Below, piece by piece: positions 37,817-48,400 of a stretch of DNA of 64,000 nucleotides. The stretch is from Apilactobacillus zhangqiuensis (GTDB lineage: Bacteria; Bacillota; Bacilli; Lactobacillales; Lactobacillaceae), in the NCBI RefSeq assembly GCF_019656215.1, contig NZ_BPLK01000003.1:296001-360000 (forward strand), written 5' to 3'. The translations under genes were made by a program, and so were the position numbers. Each line of letters begins with the position of its first letter. The first letter of the stretch is position 1. Under the pieces are notes generated by a model. It ran no database searches, was not told where the DNA came from, and saw only the letters and a list, made by a program, of their open reading frames with translations.

Positions 37817-39175
37817 TTATTCGAAAAAGTCTTGATAAAAGCGTTTAAGTCTTCCCTTAGTGCTTTTAGCTAGTTTTGATTTTGACTTTTTAGGTTTACT
37901 TGGTTGTTGTGGTTGATTATCTTGTTGAATGTAATCAGATGAGTTATCGATTACATCATCACCATAATCATTACCAATGAAATCATCATTGGATTGAGTG
38001 TTGTTCACTACAGTTTTGCCCTCTAGTGATGATCTTACTAACACTTGAATTTCACTCATGTTAGCACGATAAGTTACTAGTGACAATGGAAGTGAAAATG
38101 ATGGATGTCTTAATCCCATTTGATCTGGAATGTAGACTCTAACGTTAGTATCAAATCTATCGGCTGCTAATTCTGAGATTCCAGGTAAAGCTGCAACTCC
38201 ACCAGTTAAAACAATCCCACCAGGTAGGTTTAAAGCAGAAATACTGCTTAAACTCTTGTACATTCTAGTGAAGATTTGATCCACTCTAGCTTGAATGATT
38301 TCAGCTAAGTATTTTTCAGAAATTCTAACTGGTTGGCTTTGACCAACAACTTCGATTGGAAATTCATTACTTTCTGAAGCTTCTATTTCATCAGCGTAAC
38401 CATAATCACGTTTGACCTTTTCGGCACTTTCCAATGAAGTATTTAGCACAACAGAGATGTCTTTAGTAATGTATTCCCCACCTTCACTATCTACAGTAGT
38501 GAATTTTAGTTGGTGATCATGAACAACAGAAGCAGTTGTTTGGCCACCACCTAAATCAATAAGAACAGTTCCGAAGTCTTGTTCACCATCATCTAGGATA
38601 GTCATGCCTTGTGCTAATGGCATGTTGATGATTGAAGATGGATTTAATCCAGCTCTTTGAACAGCTTTTCTAATATTATGAATAATAGTCTTTGGTCCGG
38701 TAATGATGCGACCCTTCATTTCAAGTCTGACACCAACCATACCTCTTGGGTCCTTAATACCATCAAATCCATCAACGATGAATTCGTCAGCTAAGGTATC
38801 CATAATTTCTCTTTCTGGTGGTAGATTTTTAATCATTGCAGATACAGTAACGTTCTTAACGTCTTCATCTGAAATTTCTCTTGATTGATCTGAGATAGCA
38901 ACCATACCGCTGCATGGTTCAATCTTTAATTGGTTGGCAGGAATACCAACGATTACATCATGAATCTGAATACCAGCTTTTTCTTCTGCCTGGTTAACAG
39001 CTCTTCTAATTGATTCAGAAGCCTTGTCAATATCAACGATGATGCCTCGACTAACACCTTCTGAACGTTCATTTCCTAAACCTAAAACGTTCATTTGGCC
39101 TTTTACCTTTTCGGCAACAATCACTTTAATTGACGTAGTTCCAATATCCAATCCAACATACATTTCTGAATTCAT
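37817..39175 (-). CDS. ftsA: Cell division protein FtsA
   Basis: FtsA is an actin-like protein that tethers FtsZ to the membrane. The 452-residue protein has the ATPase motifs VGLDIGTTSIKV and VLIDLGGGQTT, a long acidic and glutamine-rich C-terminal linker, and an amphipathic membrane-targeting helix at the end. The GGAGG site is 12 nt from the ATG at 39175; an ATG four codons later is another possible start. Confidence 0.96.
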   Translation of the reverse strand: MNSEMYVGLDIGTTSIKVIVAEKVKGQMNVLGLGNERSEGVSRGIIVDIDKASESIRRAVNQAEEKAGIQIHDVIVGIPANQLKIEPCSGMVAISDQSREISDEDVKNVTVSAMIKNLPPEREIMDTLADEFIVDGFDGIKDPRGMVGVRLEMKGRIITGPKTIIHNIRKAVQRAGLNPSSIINMPLAQGMTILDDGEQDFGTVLIDLGGGQTTASVVHDHQLKFTTVDSEGGEYITKDISVVLNTSLESAEKVKRDYGYADEIEASESNEFPIEVVGQSQPVRISEKYLAEIIQARVDQIFTRMYKSLSSISALNLPGGIVLTGGVAALPGISELAADRFDTNVRVYIPDQMGLRHPSFSLPLSLVTYRANMSEIQVLVRSSLEGKTVVNNTQSNDDFIGNDYGDDVIDNSSDYIQQDNQPQQPSKPKKSKSKLAKSTKGRLKRFYQDFFE

Positions 39176-39221
39176 TATCTAAGGGAACCTCCAATTAAGC
39201 ATAATTATTCTTAGATACTCT

Positions 39222-39250
39222 ATTTTATATTTAAGTTAGTTATAAGTTAA
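39222..39250 (-). promoter_or_regulatory. Candidate ftsA-ftsZ promoter
   Basis: TTAACT (39245-39250) and TAAAAT (39222-39227) are 17 nt apart on the minus strand, in the 112-nt gap between divIB and ftsA. The rest of that gap shows nothing clear. Confidence 0.5.
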
Positions 39251-39287
39251 TTTTAACACAAGAGCAGACAACTCTAAAGAACCATTA

Positions 39288-40175
39288 TTAGTTTCTTTTT
39301 TTAGTTGTCGCTGTTGTTTTCTTAGCATCCTTATTTAGCGTTTCATTTAGCTTGATTTTAGTGTTTGTTTTAGCGGGAGTTTTGCTACTTTTTTTCTCAT
39401 CATTGATTGGGAATGAGTATGCACCAACCTCTAAATTAATAACACTTTTTGTCTTTAACTGAGTAGCAATCGAGCGATAAAATCCCATCTTATAATTAAA
39501 ATCGTGCAATAAGATAATAACTCGATTACCATCTCTCATGTAAACGTGTAGTTCATCTGTGTACACCTTAGTTGGTGAGTATGAAATCACACGAACGTTG
39601 TCTCTAACGTCTTTAGGGAGCTTCAAATACTTTTCAATCATTGATTTTAATAATGATTGATTATTAAATTTTACTATATAGGGCATCTTAGAATCATTAG
39701 GATTCTTTACAGCAATATTAGTAACCTTTCCATTTTCTAATATTAGATACTGCTTGTTGCCACGAGTTTCATAGCCGATTTCTTTATATGGTGAAACTTC
39801 AACAGAAAGATGATTAAATCCCGTAAATTTAAAATCTAACGATTTAACGCGATGATCATCATTAACGACTCTTTGGTTAATATTGTTTTTATGACCAATA
39901 ACTTTAAAAATACTGTCCCCTTCATCTAACTGAAGTTCTCTCTTGATTTCTTTTTGAGAGATATACCCATTTCCTTTAATGCTAATACTACTAATTTGAC
40001 TTAAAGGAGAAACCAAATAAATCAAAATTAATAATAGAACGACTAATGGAATGATGATATATGAAGAAGATTTCATTTTGTTTCTTCTCTTTTGCTTATG
40101 CAATTCAACAAAATCATCGGATATTCTTGAAGTCCTATTCGAGGATTTTTTTGAGGAAAATAATTTAGACTTCAT
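39288..40175 (-). CDS. divIB: Cell division protein DivIB/FtsQ
   Basis: DivIB forms the FtsB/FtsL-DivIB complex at the septum. The 295-residue protein has a basic cytoplasmic N terminus, one membrane span (about 38-60), a POTRA domain (SQISSISIKGNGYIS) and a lysine/threonine-rich C-terminal tail. A GGAGG site precedes the ATG by 9 nt. Confidence 0.92.
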   Translation of the reverse strand: MKSKLFSSKKSSNRTSRISDDFVELHKQKRRNKMKSSSYIIIPLVVLLLILIYLVSPLSQISSISIKGNGYISQKEIKRELQLDEGDSIFKVIGHKNNINQRVVNDDHRVKSLDFKFTGFNHLSVEVSPYKEIGYETRGNKQYLILENGKVTNIAVKNPNDSKMPYIVKFNNQSLLKSMIEKYLKLPKDVRDNVRVISYSPTKVYTDELHVYMRDGNRVIILLHDFNYKMGFYRSIATQLKTKSVINLEVGAYSFPINDEKKSSKTPAKTNTKIKLNETLNKDAKKTTATTKKRN

Positions 40176-40190
40176 GGTAGAGTTCCTCCA

Positions 40191-41282
40191 TTAATGACAA
40201 ATTGATTTTGCAACTTCCAACAGACGACTTGCGGCATCACGACAACCCATTTTTCTTGAGTTCTCAGCCATTTCATTTCTCTTTTCTTTATCATTCATGA
40301 TAAAGTCAGAATTTTCAATCAATGTTTTAGCATTTAAATCATTTTCAGTAATGATTAAAGCGGCATCGTTCTTAACCAAACTTAATGCATTCTTAGTTTG
40401 ATGGTCAGCAGTAACGTATGGACTTGGAATTAAAACTGATGGAATTCCAAGTGCGGTAATTTCGGCTAAACTAGTAGCACCCGCTCTACCAACAATTGCA
40501 TCAACCTTTGGTAATACATTTGGCATGTCAGCAATGTAATCCTTAATGACAACATTGTCATTGATTTTTTGCCCCTTTAATTGTTCCATCACATCGTCAT
40601 AACGTTTTTTACCAGTAACGAATACCACTTGATAATTCTTTTCGTTATATTGACGAATACTTTCGCAAACAACTTTGTTAATCTTCAATGCACCTTGACT
40701 ACCACCGAAGATTAAAAGTGTTGGGACATCATTTTTTAATCCATATTGATCCCAAGAAAAATCTGACTTTAGATTAGCAACTTGTTGGGCACGTGGGTTA
40801 CCAGTGTATACCGTCTTTTCCTTTGGAAATTGACTGATAGCATCTTCGAATCCAACTGCAATCTTATCAACGTGTTTGCTTAGGAAACGGTTGGTTAAAC
40901 CAACCACGCTATTTTGTTCGTGAATCATTGTAGGTATCTTCATTTGTGATGCGGCATATACAACGGCACCAGAAACGTATCCACCAGTTCCAATCACGAT
41001 ATCTGGTTTAAATTTCTTAATTAACTTCTTTGATTTATGTAGACTCTTTAAAAACAAACTAACAGTTTTTACGTTGTATAAAGAAAGAGAACGTTTGAAT
41101 CCTTGGATTTCTAATTCTTCAAAAGCAATGTTGTGCTTTGGAACGATATCCTTTTCCAAGCCTCTAGTTGATCCAACGTATAAAACTTCAGCATCGGGAT
41201 CAACTCTGCGAAGTTCTTCAATTAATGCTAGTGCAGGATAGATGTGGCCACCGGTTCCTCCACCTGAAATCATTAGTCTCAT
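40191..41282 (-). CDS. murG: UDP-GlcNAc:lipid I N-acetylglucosaminyltransferase
   Basis: MurG transfers GlcNAc to lipid I to form lipid II at the inner membrane face. The 363-residue protein has the [12 protein letters not shown] motif at the N terminus, IHEQN and the donor-binding region [18 protein letters not shown]. It overlaps the murD stop by one base. Confidence 0.96.
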   Translation of the reverse strand: MRLMISGGGTGGHIYPALALIEELRRVDPDAEVLYVGSTRGLEKDIVPKHNIAFEELEIQGFKRSLSLYNVKTVSLFLKSLHKSKKLIKKFKPDIVIGTGGYVSGAVVYAASQMKIPTMIHEQNSVVGLTNRFLSKHVDKIAVGFEDAISQFPKEKTVYTGNPRAQQVANLKSDFSWDQYGLKNDVPTLLIFGGSQGALKINKVVCESIRQYNEKNYQVVFVTGKKRYDDVMEQLKGQKINDNVVIKDYIADMPNVLPKVDAIVGRAGATSLAEITALGIPSVLIPSPYVTADHQTKNALSLVKNDAALIITENDLNAKTLIENSDFIMNDKEKRNEMAENSRKMGCRDAASRLLEVAKSICH

Positions 41283-42661
41283 TAGTTTTCTTCCTTTCTA
41301 CCTGTTTTTTGTTCTACTAGTTGGATGAATTCGTCCCCTCTTTGTTCAAAGGTATCATATTGATCCCAACTAGCGTTAGCTGGAGACAATAGAACAATAT
41401 CTCCTTCATCACTCATTGACCAAGCTTCGTCAACTGCTTCTTTCATGTTGTTAACAATCTTGATATTTTTAACACCGGCCTTTTTAGCAGTGTCAGCTAG
41501 TAAGTCCTTGGTTTCCCCAAACAAAGTGATTGCCTTAACATGATCTGAAAAATCTTTTTCCAACTTTTCAAAGGTGTATCCACGATCTAATCCACCGGCA
41601 ATTAAAACAACGTTATCTTTAAAACTTCTTAAAGCAACTTGAGTTGCTTCAATGTCGGTTGCTTTTGAATCATTGTAGAACTTTCTACCATCAGCAGTTA
41701 ATACATATTGCACACGGTGTCTGACACCACCAAATGTGCTCAATGCTTTCTTAATTGCAGAATTGCTCTTACCCATAATTTTGGCAACAGCGATGGCTGC
41801 TAATGCATTTTGAACGTTTTGTTGTCCAGGAACTCGGATTTCATCGACATTCATAACAAATTCATCTTTAAAGAAGATTTGTTCATCCTTCACGTATGCA
41901 CCGTCAGTATTTATTGCATCGTATGAGAAAGGAACTACCTTGGCCTTACTACGTTTGCTTAGTTCACGCCATTCTTCATTATCAAAGTTCACGACGAAAA
42001 AGTCGTTTTCATTTTGATTTTCAGTAATGCGCATCTTGGCATTAACGTAGTTTTCTCTGGTCTTATGGTAGTCAAGATGATTAGAGAAGACGTTGTTTAA
42101 AACGGCAATGTGTGGATGTAATGTCTTAATCCCCACTAACATGAAACTAGATAGTTCTAAGACGATATCATCATCCTTAGTTGCCTTAGTGGTAACAGTA
42201 CTTGCTGGAACCCCAATGTTTCCGGCAACGTATGAATGACCGCTTGTTCTTTCTTCGTTTAGGATGTCATTAATCATAGTTGAAACAGTTGTTTTACCAT
42301 TACTACCAGTAACTCCCACGATTGGTGCTTCACTGATTTGACTGGCAATTTCAACCTCAACGGTGATTTCAATATTTCTTTTAATTGCTTCCTTAATTAA
42401 TTCATTATCGTAGAAAATTCCAGGGTTCTTGACGATTAGATCAAAATTGTAATCATCTAAAATCTTTGGACTTTGTTTAGCATCAATTACCTCAACGCCA
42501 TTTTGTTCTAAACCTTCTTTTACGTCCGATTTCAAAGGATTAGCGTCATTTAACCAAACGTTAGCGTTTAATTTTTTTAATAATTTAGCTGCATTGATTC
42601 CACTCATTCCAGCACCTAAGACTAAAATATTTTTATTTTGATAATCGTCAATATTTTTCAT
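41282..42661 (-). CDS. murD: UDP-N-acetylmuramoyl-L-alanine:D-glutamate ligase
   Basis: MurD adds D-glutamate to UDP-MurNAc-L-Ala. The 459-residue protein has an N-terminal Rossmann-like domain (VLGAGMSG), the ATP-binding motif [10 protein letters not shown] and the ligase C-terminal domain with NDSKATD. It starts 23 nt after mraY and is coupled to murG. Confidence 0.96.
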   Translation of the reverse strand: MKNIDDYQNKNILVLGAGMSGINAAKLLKKLNANVWLNDANPLKSDVKEGLEQNGVEVIDAKQSPKILDDYNFDLIVKNPGIFYDNELIKEAIKRNIEITVEVEIASQISEAPIVGVTGSNGKTTVSTMINDILNEERTSGHSYVAGNIGVPASTVTTKATKDDDIVLELSSFMLVGIKTLHPHIAVLNNVFSNHLDYHKTRENYVNAKMRITENQNENDFFVVNFDNEEWRELSKRSKAKVVPFSYDAINTDGAYVKDEQIFFKDEFVMNVDEIRVPGQQNVQNALAAIAVAKIMGKSNSAIKKALSTFGGVRHRVQYVLTADGRKFYNDSKATDIEATQVALRSFKDNVVLIAGGLDRGYTFEKLEKDFSDHVKAITLFGETKDLLADTAKKAGVKNIKIVNNMKEAVDEAWSMSDEGDIVLLSPANASWDQYDTFEQRGDEFIQLVEQKTGRKEEN

Positions 42662-42684
42662 AATTCATGCTCCCAAAAATATTA

Positions 42685-43647
42685 TTATAAAATAATTGAT
42701 AAAACTCCGGTAATTGCCAAAATAGCACCTGCAGACCAGAAGACAATATCAATCTTCCATTCTGACCAACCTAACATTTCAAAATGGTGGTGAATTGGTG
42801 ACATTAAGAACACTCTCTTACCAGTAAGTTTAAATGATGTAACTTGAATCATTACACTTAATGTTTCCAATACAAACATAAATCCAATCCAAATCAATGA
42901 AAGTTCATGATGGACTAGGATTGATACAGCAGCTAATGAACCACCTAGTGCTAATGATCCCATGTCACCCATGAAGATTTTAGCTGGCTTGTGGTTAAAT
43001 ACCATAAATGCTGATAAAGCACCAACAACAGCAAAACAAAAGATGGCAACATCCATTTGGTGTTGTACTAATGCAACTATTGCATATGCTAAAAAGGCAA
43101 TGATTGATAATCCACTAACTAGTCCGTCTAAACCATCAGTTAAGTTAACTGCGTTTGAGAAACCAGTTAGGTAGAAGATGATGAAAATTGCATAGAACCA
43201 ACCTAGGTGTAAGTCACCCATGAATGGAATCTTTAATGCCAATGGGAAGTGTTTAGCGTAAACAACGGTGAAAATTAATCCACCAACAATTTGTCCACCT
43301 AATTTTTGCCATGCTTTTAGACCTTCATTTTGACGTCTAAATAACTTAATGCTGTCGTCCCACATTCCTAATAATCCATATAACACTAAGATAAACAATA
43401 GGATTAATAGCGTTGGATTCATCATGTGAGCAACCCCACCACTAATTAGTGATGCAATAATAATTGCAATGATGAAAAGAAGACCCCCCATTGTAGGTGT
43501 TCCTGATTTCTTTTCATGCCACTTAGGACCTTCTTCCCTAATCATTTGGCCTTCGTGCTTTCTTCTGAAGTAGCCAATTAGAGATGGCATAAAGATTAAT
43601 GTAATTAAAAAACTAATTATGATTGGTAAAACAATATTCATAAACAT
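42685..43647 (-). CDS. mraY: Phospho-N-acetylmuramoyl-pentapeptide transferase
   Basis: MraY makes lipid I from UDP-MurNAc-pentapeptide and undecaprenyl phosphate. The 320-residue protein has ten membrane spans and catalytic motifs LTDGLDGL and [13 protein letters not shown], with HHHFE near the C terminus. It follows pbpB by 15 nt. Confidence 0.96.
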   Translation of the reverse strand: MFMNIVLPIIISFLITLIFMPSLIGYFRRKHEGQMIREEGPKWHEKKSGTPTMGGLLFIIAIIIASLISGGVAHMMNPTLLILLFILVLYGLLGMWDDSIKLFRRQNEGLKAWQKLGGQIVGGLIFTVVYAKHFPLALKIPFMGDLHLGWFYAIFIIFYLTGFSNAVNLTDGLDGLVSGLSIIAFLAYAIVALVQHQMDVAIFCFAVVGALSAFMVFNHKPAKIFMGDMGSLALGGSLAAVSILVHHELSLIWIGFMFVLETLSVMIQVTSFKLTGKRVFLMSPIHHHFEMLGWSEWKIDIVFWSAGAILAITGVLSIIL

Positions 43648-43662
43648 CCTGATTTCAATCCC

Positions 43663-45816
43663 CTATTTAAATTTTATGGTTACCTTGGTTCCACCATCTA
43701 GACTTGCCCCTGGTTTAACAGATTGTTTGTATGCATAACCATCACCATCAAGCTCAGAATCAATACCGGCCATTCGACAGTAAGTGGCAACATCATATCT
43801 AGACCAGCCTTTTAGGTTAGCCATTGTCTTACTACCATTGGTTTGAACGATTACCATACGATTCTTTGAAACTTTTTCGTTGGCATCAATTGATTGATCT
43901 AACACTTTATCCCCGTCACCAACAATTGCGTATTTCAAGCCGGCAGCTTTTAGTTTTTCTTTTGCTTCACTGGTTGATTTACCAGTGATGTTTGGAACCT
44001 TTAGACTATTATCATTTTCAGCATTTACGTTTTCTTCCAATGCTAATCTCATTACTGGATTGAAGATTTCAGCCATTAGTTGTGAAGCTGTCTTCGTACC
44101 AGTTAAATGAGGTTGCTTCATTGTTATATATAAGATGTATTTTGGATTATTTGCTGGTGCAATTCCGGCAACTGAATATAGGTAACTATCATCACCAGAT
44201 TCATATCCTGATTTACCATCACTGACTTGGGCAGTACCAGTCTTGGCGGCAATCTTGTAGCCAGGAATCTTGTACGCTCCACCAATACCATATGATTTGT
44301 AAACTACATCTTCCATATGTTGAATAACTTGTTTAGCTGTGTTTGAGGTAATTGGATGGCCAACTACCTTCTTTGGAAATGACTTAATGACTTTCTTAGT
44401 CTTTGGATCCACAATCTTTGTAACAAGTCTTGGTTGTAACATTGTACCACCGTTAGCAATTGAAGTTAAAGCTCTCATCATTTGCATTGCATTAACTTGA
44501 ATACCTTGACCAAAAGCTGTATTAGCTTGTTCGATTGGGTAGTTGAATTGAACGCTTCCTGTTTCTTCTCCAGGGAAACCTAGATTAGTTGAAGTAAAGA
44601 ATTGGAATCTGCTCATGTAATTGCGCCAAGTCTTGGCACCCATTTGTTGTTCTAGATGAGCCATGGCAACGTTACTTGATAGCGCAAACCCTTTATTATA
44701 GGTAATGTTTCCCCAACCGTTAGTATTCCAATCGGGAACAATCTTACCGTCAACTAAGTATTTACCAGAATGATATGTGGCATTTCCATTATAGTGACCA
44801 CTATTGATAGAAGACGCTACAGTGAAAATCTTCATTGTTGAACCTGGTTCGTATGAATCTTGGATCAACGTATTACGCCAAATGTTGCTTAGTCCTTGCT
44901 TAGTAGTAGCGTTAAACGTTGGACGTTGAGTAGCAGCTAAAATATCACCTGTCTTAGCATTCATCAAGACGGCGTTCATTGTCTTTGGATGAACCTGGTT
45001 GTAAACACTGGTCATTTCAGTTTCTAGTAATGATTGAAGACGATAATCCAAGGTAGTGTATACGTCATCACCATTCTTGGCTGGCTTATTGACGCTTTGA
45101 CCGTTATCGACCTCTACCCCAGCATTATTTAGTTGGCTGGTCTTGTATCCGTTCTTACCAGTTAATAGTTCGTTATATACTTTTTCGATTCCCATTTGAC
45201 CAGTTAAAGATACTTTACTTTTACTGGAATCGGAATTAGCGGAAGCATATCCAATGATGTGAGAAGCAAAGACACCGTTTGGATATAATCTTGAAGGTTG
45301 TTGTAAGAAGTTCAAACCAGAAATGTGGTATGAATCTAATTTTTGTTTTTGAGTTAACGAAATGTTAGTACCCGCTGAACCAAATTCCACTTGGAAAGCA
45401 TTGGTATTTGGAGAAAGATCTTTCAATGCTTGATTATAAGAAATTGGCAAAACAGAAGAAATGGCTTTAGCAGCCTTTTTCTTGTCTGTGATGTACATTG
45501 GTTTGTTATCCAATCCAACCTGTTTCTTATTCAAAATTGCATACATAGTATAAACGTTAGTATCTTCAGCAAGAGGTTGCCCATTAGCATCGTAAATAGT
45601 TCCTCGCTTAGCAGAAATAACGTTACTTTGGGTATACAAACTCTTAGCCATTTCGCTTAGATTGTACCCACCAACGTTTTTAAATACTGATACATATGTA
45701 AATCTCAATACCATACACAAAAAAACGCCTAGACATAGCAATAGTAAAAATTGTCCATAGCGGCTACGGTTTTCTCGGCGTTTTTTTTGTTTGTTCCGAT
45801 TATTTAATTTATTCAT
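43663..45816 (-). CDS. pbpB: Septal class B penicillin-binding protein with PASTA domains
   Basis: This FtsI/PBP2x-like transpeptidase crosslinks septal peptidoglycan. The 717-residue protein has a cytoplasmic basic tail, one membrane span (about 22-42), a dimerisation domain, the transpeptidase motifs STMK, SSN and KTGTAQ, and two C-terminal PASTA regions (about 590-717). Its start overlaps the ftsL stop by four bases. FtsW, its usual partner, is encoded at 9.7-10.9 kb. Confidence 0.95.
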   Translation of the reverse strand: MNKLNNRNKQKKRRENRSRYGQFLLLLCLGVFLCMVLRFTYVSVFKNVGGYNLSEMAKSLYTQSNVISAKRGTIYDANGQPLAEDTNVYTMYAILNKKQVGLDNKPMYITDKKKAAKAISSVLPISYNQALKDLSPNTNAFQVEFGSAGTNISLTQKQKLDSYHISGLNFLQQPSRLYPNGVFASHIIGYASANSDSSKSKVSLTGQMGIEKVYNELLTGKNGYKTSQLNNAGVEVDNGQSVNKPAKNGDDVYTTLDYRLQSLLETEMTSVYNQVHPKTMNAVLMNAKTGDILAATQRPTFNATTKQGLSNIWRNTLIQDSYEPGSTMKIFTVASSINSGHYNGNATYHSGKYLVDGKIVPDWNTNGWGNITYNKGFALSSNVAMAHLEQQMGAKTWRNYMSRFQFFTSTNLGFPGEETGSVQFNYPIEQANTAFGQGIQVNAMQMMRALTSIANGGTMLQPRLVTKIVDPKTKKVIKSFPKKVVGHPITSNTAKQVIQHMEDVVYKSYGIGGAYKIPGYKIAAKTGTAQVSDGKSGYESGDDSYLYSVAGIAPANNPKYILYITMKQPHLTGTKTASQLMAEIFNPVMRLALEENVNAENDNSLKVPNITGKSTSEAKEKLKAAGLKYAIVGDGDKVLDQSIDANEKVSKNRMVIVQTNGSKTMANLKGWSRYDVATYCRMAGIDSELDGDGYAYKQSVKPGASLDGGTKVTIKFK

Positions 45817-46190
45817 TTGCTAACATTCCTTACGTTTTTATTGGACAAAGATAAATCGGCTTGTTTAGCAATTTTTTGTAGACGATTTCCGCTTTGAAGT
45901 TCACTAACTTCTTGTTTTAGTGTACTGTTATCATCTTTAACCTTGCCTAATAAATTAGTTGTTACTTGAAGTTCTTCGGCATGGTTACCTAGTGAGATCT
46001 TTTCACCAACTAAACCAACCATCAAAAAGAATACAAGTGAACATCCCAATATTACAACAGTTTTTTCAAATTTTGACAATCCAAGTCTTACATTTGATTT
46101 TACTTCTGGATTTTGTTGTTTTTGTTGTTCCCCTGCGGAGTAATAACCAGGGGTAGCGTATACGCTATTAGCTAGATTATTTTGTGCCAT
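45813..46190 (-). CDS. ftsL: Cell division protein FtsL
   Basis: FtsL is a bitopic coiled-coil protein of the divisome core. The 125-residue protein has an N-terminal cytoplasmic region, a membrane span (about 45-65) and a heptad coiled coil to the end. Its place between rsmH and pbpB confirms the call. Confidence 0.9.
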   Translation of the reverse strand: MAQNNLANSVYATPGYYSAGEQQKQQNPEVKSNVRLGLSKFEKTVVILGCSLVFFLMVGLVGEKISLGNHAEELQVTTNLLGKVKDDNSTLKQEVSELQSGNRLQKIAKQADLSLSNKNVRNVSK

Positions 46191-46210
46191 CAGATTAACT
46201 CTTCTCTCTA

Positions 46211-47158
46211 TTATTTATTAATTCTCTCAATAACTCTCAATTTTGCACTGTGCGAACGATGATTATCTCTCAGTTCATCATCACTCGGTAGTATTGGTTT
46301 TCTATTAATTAGTTTGTAATCAGGTTTCATGTTATCTGGAATAATCGGTAAACCACTTGGTAAATCTTCAATTGTGGTCTTTTCCTTAAACATTGTCTTA
46401 ACTAATCGATCTTCTAATGATTGGAACGTAATTACACTTACTCTTCCATTTACATCAATTAAATCGATTGCCTTTTCCAATGATTCTTCCAACGCACCTA
46501 ACTCGTCGTTGACGGCAATTCTCAATGCCTGAAAGACTTTCTTAGCAGGATGTCCACCGTGGCGTCTTGCCGCAGCTGGAATTCCTCCCTTAATTACGTC
46601 AACAAGTTGTTCGGTTGTATCAATTGAATGGTTTTCTCGGTTCCTTTCAATTGCTCTGGCAACTTGCTTAGAAAATTTTTCTTCCCCATAACGGAAGAAA
46701 ATCTTCACTAACTTTTCGTATGGCCATTCATTAACGATTTTCCATGCATCTAGTGGATTTCTCTGATCCATTCGCATATCCAGTCTAGCATCGTGTTGAT
46801 AACTAAAGCCTCTACTTGCGTCATCAAACTGTGGAGATGAAACCCCTAAGTCATATAAAATGCCATCCACTGATTGAATGCCTAATTTGTTCATTTCTTC
46901 TTGAATGTATCTAAAGTTGCTTCTAACAAAGGTAACCTTATTTTCTTCTATGTATTGCTTGAGGTTAGTTTTGTTATATTCGATTGCCACTTCATCTTGA
47001 TCGAATGAGTAAAGATGACCAGATGTTAATTGTGACAAAATTCGGGCACTATGGCCTCCCCCACCGAGGGTACAATCGATATAAACACCGTCTGGTTTAA
47101 TATTTAGTCCGTCAACTGCTTCTTTAAGTAGTACAGTTTCATGATGAAATTCTGTCAT
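46211..47158 (-). CDS. rsmH: 16S rRNA (cytosine1402-N4)-methyltransferase
   Basis: RsmH (MraW) methylates C1402 in the ribosomal decoding centre. The 315-residue protein has [10 protein letters not shown] at the start, the SAM motif [14 protein letters not shown], and the typical C-terminal [12 protein letters not shown]. It is the second gene of the dcw operon. Confidence 0.96.
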   Translation of the reverse strand: MTEFHHETVLLKEAVDGLNIKPDGVYIDCTLGGGGHSARILSQLTSGHLYSFDQDEVAIEYNKTNLKQYIEENKVTFVRSNFRYIQEEMNKLGIQSVDGILYDLGVSSPQFDDASRGFSYQHDARLDMRMDQRNPLDAWKIVNEWPYEKLVKIFFRYGEEKFSKQVARAIERNRENHSIDTTEQLVDVIKGGIPAAARRHGGHPAKKVFQALRIAVNDELGALEESLEKAIDLIDVNGRVSVITFQSLEDRLVKTMFKEKTTIEDLPSGLPIIPDNMKPDYKLINRKPILPSDDELRDNHRSHSAKLRVIERINK

Positions 47159-47176
47159 AATTAGTCACCTTCTTTT

Positions 47177-47602
47177 CTAAAAATCAATTAAGTCTTCAGC
47201 AATATCGTCGAACTCTTCACCAGCAGTTGCTGAGAATTCGTCCCACTTTTCCTTGCTCCAGATTTCAATTCTTGTGGAAACTCCCACAATCACACATTTC
47301 TTTTCGATACCTGCATAGTTAATCAAAGTATCTGGAATGTTAATTCTTCCTTGGCTATCAACCTTGCTTTCATCAGCAGCTGAAAATAGAAAACGAGAAA
47401 AGTATCTTGCTGACTTCTTACTTACAGGAAGTTGATTAATCTTTTCTTGAACCTTTTTCCATTCATCCATAGGATAGCCGAATAAACATCCATCGAGGCC
47501 ACGTGTGATGATGAAGTTAGCACCTATTTCTGATCTAATCTTGGAAGGAATGATCAAGCGCCCTTTTGAATCTATTGAATGTTCATATTCACCCATTAAC
47601 AC
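47177..47602 (-). CDS. mraZ: Transcriptional regulator MraZ
   Basis: MraZ is an AbrB-like ring-forming DNA-binding protein that represses its own dcw operon. The 141-residue protein has the duplicated SpoVT/AbrB-like fold, with DSKGRLIIPSKIR in the first half and DSQGRINIPDTL in the second. The GTG at 47602 lies 7 nt after AAGGAGTG and gives the typical MLMGEYEHSID start. Three operator repeats lie just upstream. Confidence 0.96.
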   Translation of the reverse strand: MLMGEYEHSIDSKGRLIIPSKIRSEIGANFIITRGLDGCLFGYPMDEWKKVQEKINQLPVSKKSARYFSRFLFSAADESKVDSQGRINIPDTLINYAGIEKKCVIVGVSTRIEIWSKEKWDEFSATAGEEFDDIAEDLIDF

Positions 47603-47640
47603 GCTTCTTCACTCCTTCCAATTTATATTACCTTGATTTT

Positions 47641-47665
47641 ACCACTATCCACCACTTCGTACCAC
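47641..47665 (-). promoter_or_regulatory. MraZ operator, three GTGGT repeats 10 bp apart
   Basis: On the minus strand GTGGT occurs at 47661-47665, 47651-47655 and 47641-47645, with an exact 10-bp period, 40-65 nt before the mraZ start. MraZ is known to bind tandem TGG-containing repeats at this spacing. A further GTGGT lies at 47704-47708. The -35/-10 pair is not confidently assigned. Confidence 0.75.
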
Positions 47666-47740
47666 CTTATTATTAAATTTCTTCCAACATGTACTAATTT
47701 TCACCACATTTAGATTAAAATATACTAATTTTAGGCAATA

Positions 47741-47771
47741 AAAAAAGAGCTACCAACGTTGGTAGCTCTAG
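47741..47771 (-). terminator. Intrinsic terminator after DUF3397
   Basis: AGAGCTACCAAC and GTTGGTAGCTCT form a perfect stem followed by a U run on the minus strand. Confidence 0.85.
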
Positions 47772-47774
47772 GTT

Positions 47775-48158
47775 TTAAAGCGTTTTTGCTGCAATTATCA
47801 AAATGGTGGAGGGCCAGACCACAAAAAAGTAGATTATTGAGAATCTCCACCAAAATTTGTAGAAAATCCCCACTTTGGCATTACTACGTGTTAATAAATA
47901 GTAGATTGCGTAGATAATCCCAATGATAACAAGCCCCAACCACACATATGGTAAGAATGATTGATCGTGTTTATCCAGTGATAATTGGTAGATATAATAA
48001 CTCATGATTATTGGAAAGAAATCGCTCGCTCTAATCGAAATCTTATAAAGTTTGCTAATAATTTTTTTGATGATATTGAACAGTAAAGAAAATAGAAATA
48101 AGAATACCACCTGTACTAATATCATGGTCAAAAATCCAAACGGAGAAATAAGAATCAC
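47775..48158 (-). CDS. DUF3397 family membrane protein
   Basis: The 127-residue protein has four predicted membrane spans (about 5-28, 48-60, 70-88 and 100-120). It matches the DUF3397 family found beside mraZ in lactobacilli. Function is unknown. It is monocistronic and divergent from the DUF4044 gene. Confidence 0.8.
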   Translation of the reverse strand: MILISPFGFLTMILVQVVFLFLFSLLFNIIKKIISKLYKISIRASDFFPIIMSYYIYQLSLDKHDQSFLPYVWLGLVIIGIIYAIYYLLTRSNAKVGIFYKFWWRFSIIYFFVVWPSTILIIAAKTL

Positions 48159-48241
48159 CTCAATATGAATTAGTTTGCATTATTCGCTTATGAACTGTAA
48201 ACTTTAAAATATATTATTAATTGCGGAAAGTGGTGTTAATA

Positions 48242-48361
48242 ATGGCTAAGAAAAAGAAATCCAGATTTCAAATCATTACCATGATTTTTGTCTGGTTAAT
48301 GATTATCTCAACTGTTGGCGGTTTAGTACTAGGTGCTGCCTTCCAACTATTTGAAAACTAA
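48242..48361 (+). CDS. DUF4044-like 39-residue membrane microprotein
   Basis: An ATG at 48242 opens a 39-residue frame: a basic start MAKKKKSRFQ, one membrane span (about 10-34) and the end FQLFEN. This fits the small DUF4044 family next to DUF3397 and mraZ in lactobacilli. The only ribosome-site candidate is the weak GTGGTG. A terminator follows the stop. Function unknown. Confidence 0.72.
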   Translation: MAKKKKSRFQIITMIFVWLMIISTVGGLVLGAAFQLFEN

Positions 48362-48400
48362 TAAAAATGGAACCTATCAAAATGATGGGTTCCATTTTTT
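48362..48400. terminator. Bidirectional terminator between DUF4044 and ftsK
   Basis: AAAATGGAACC and GGGTTCCATTTT form a stem with A and T tracts on both sides; the two genes converge here. Confidence 0.8.
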
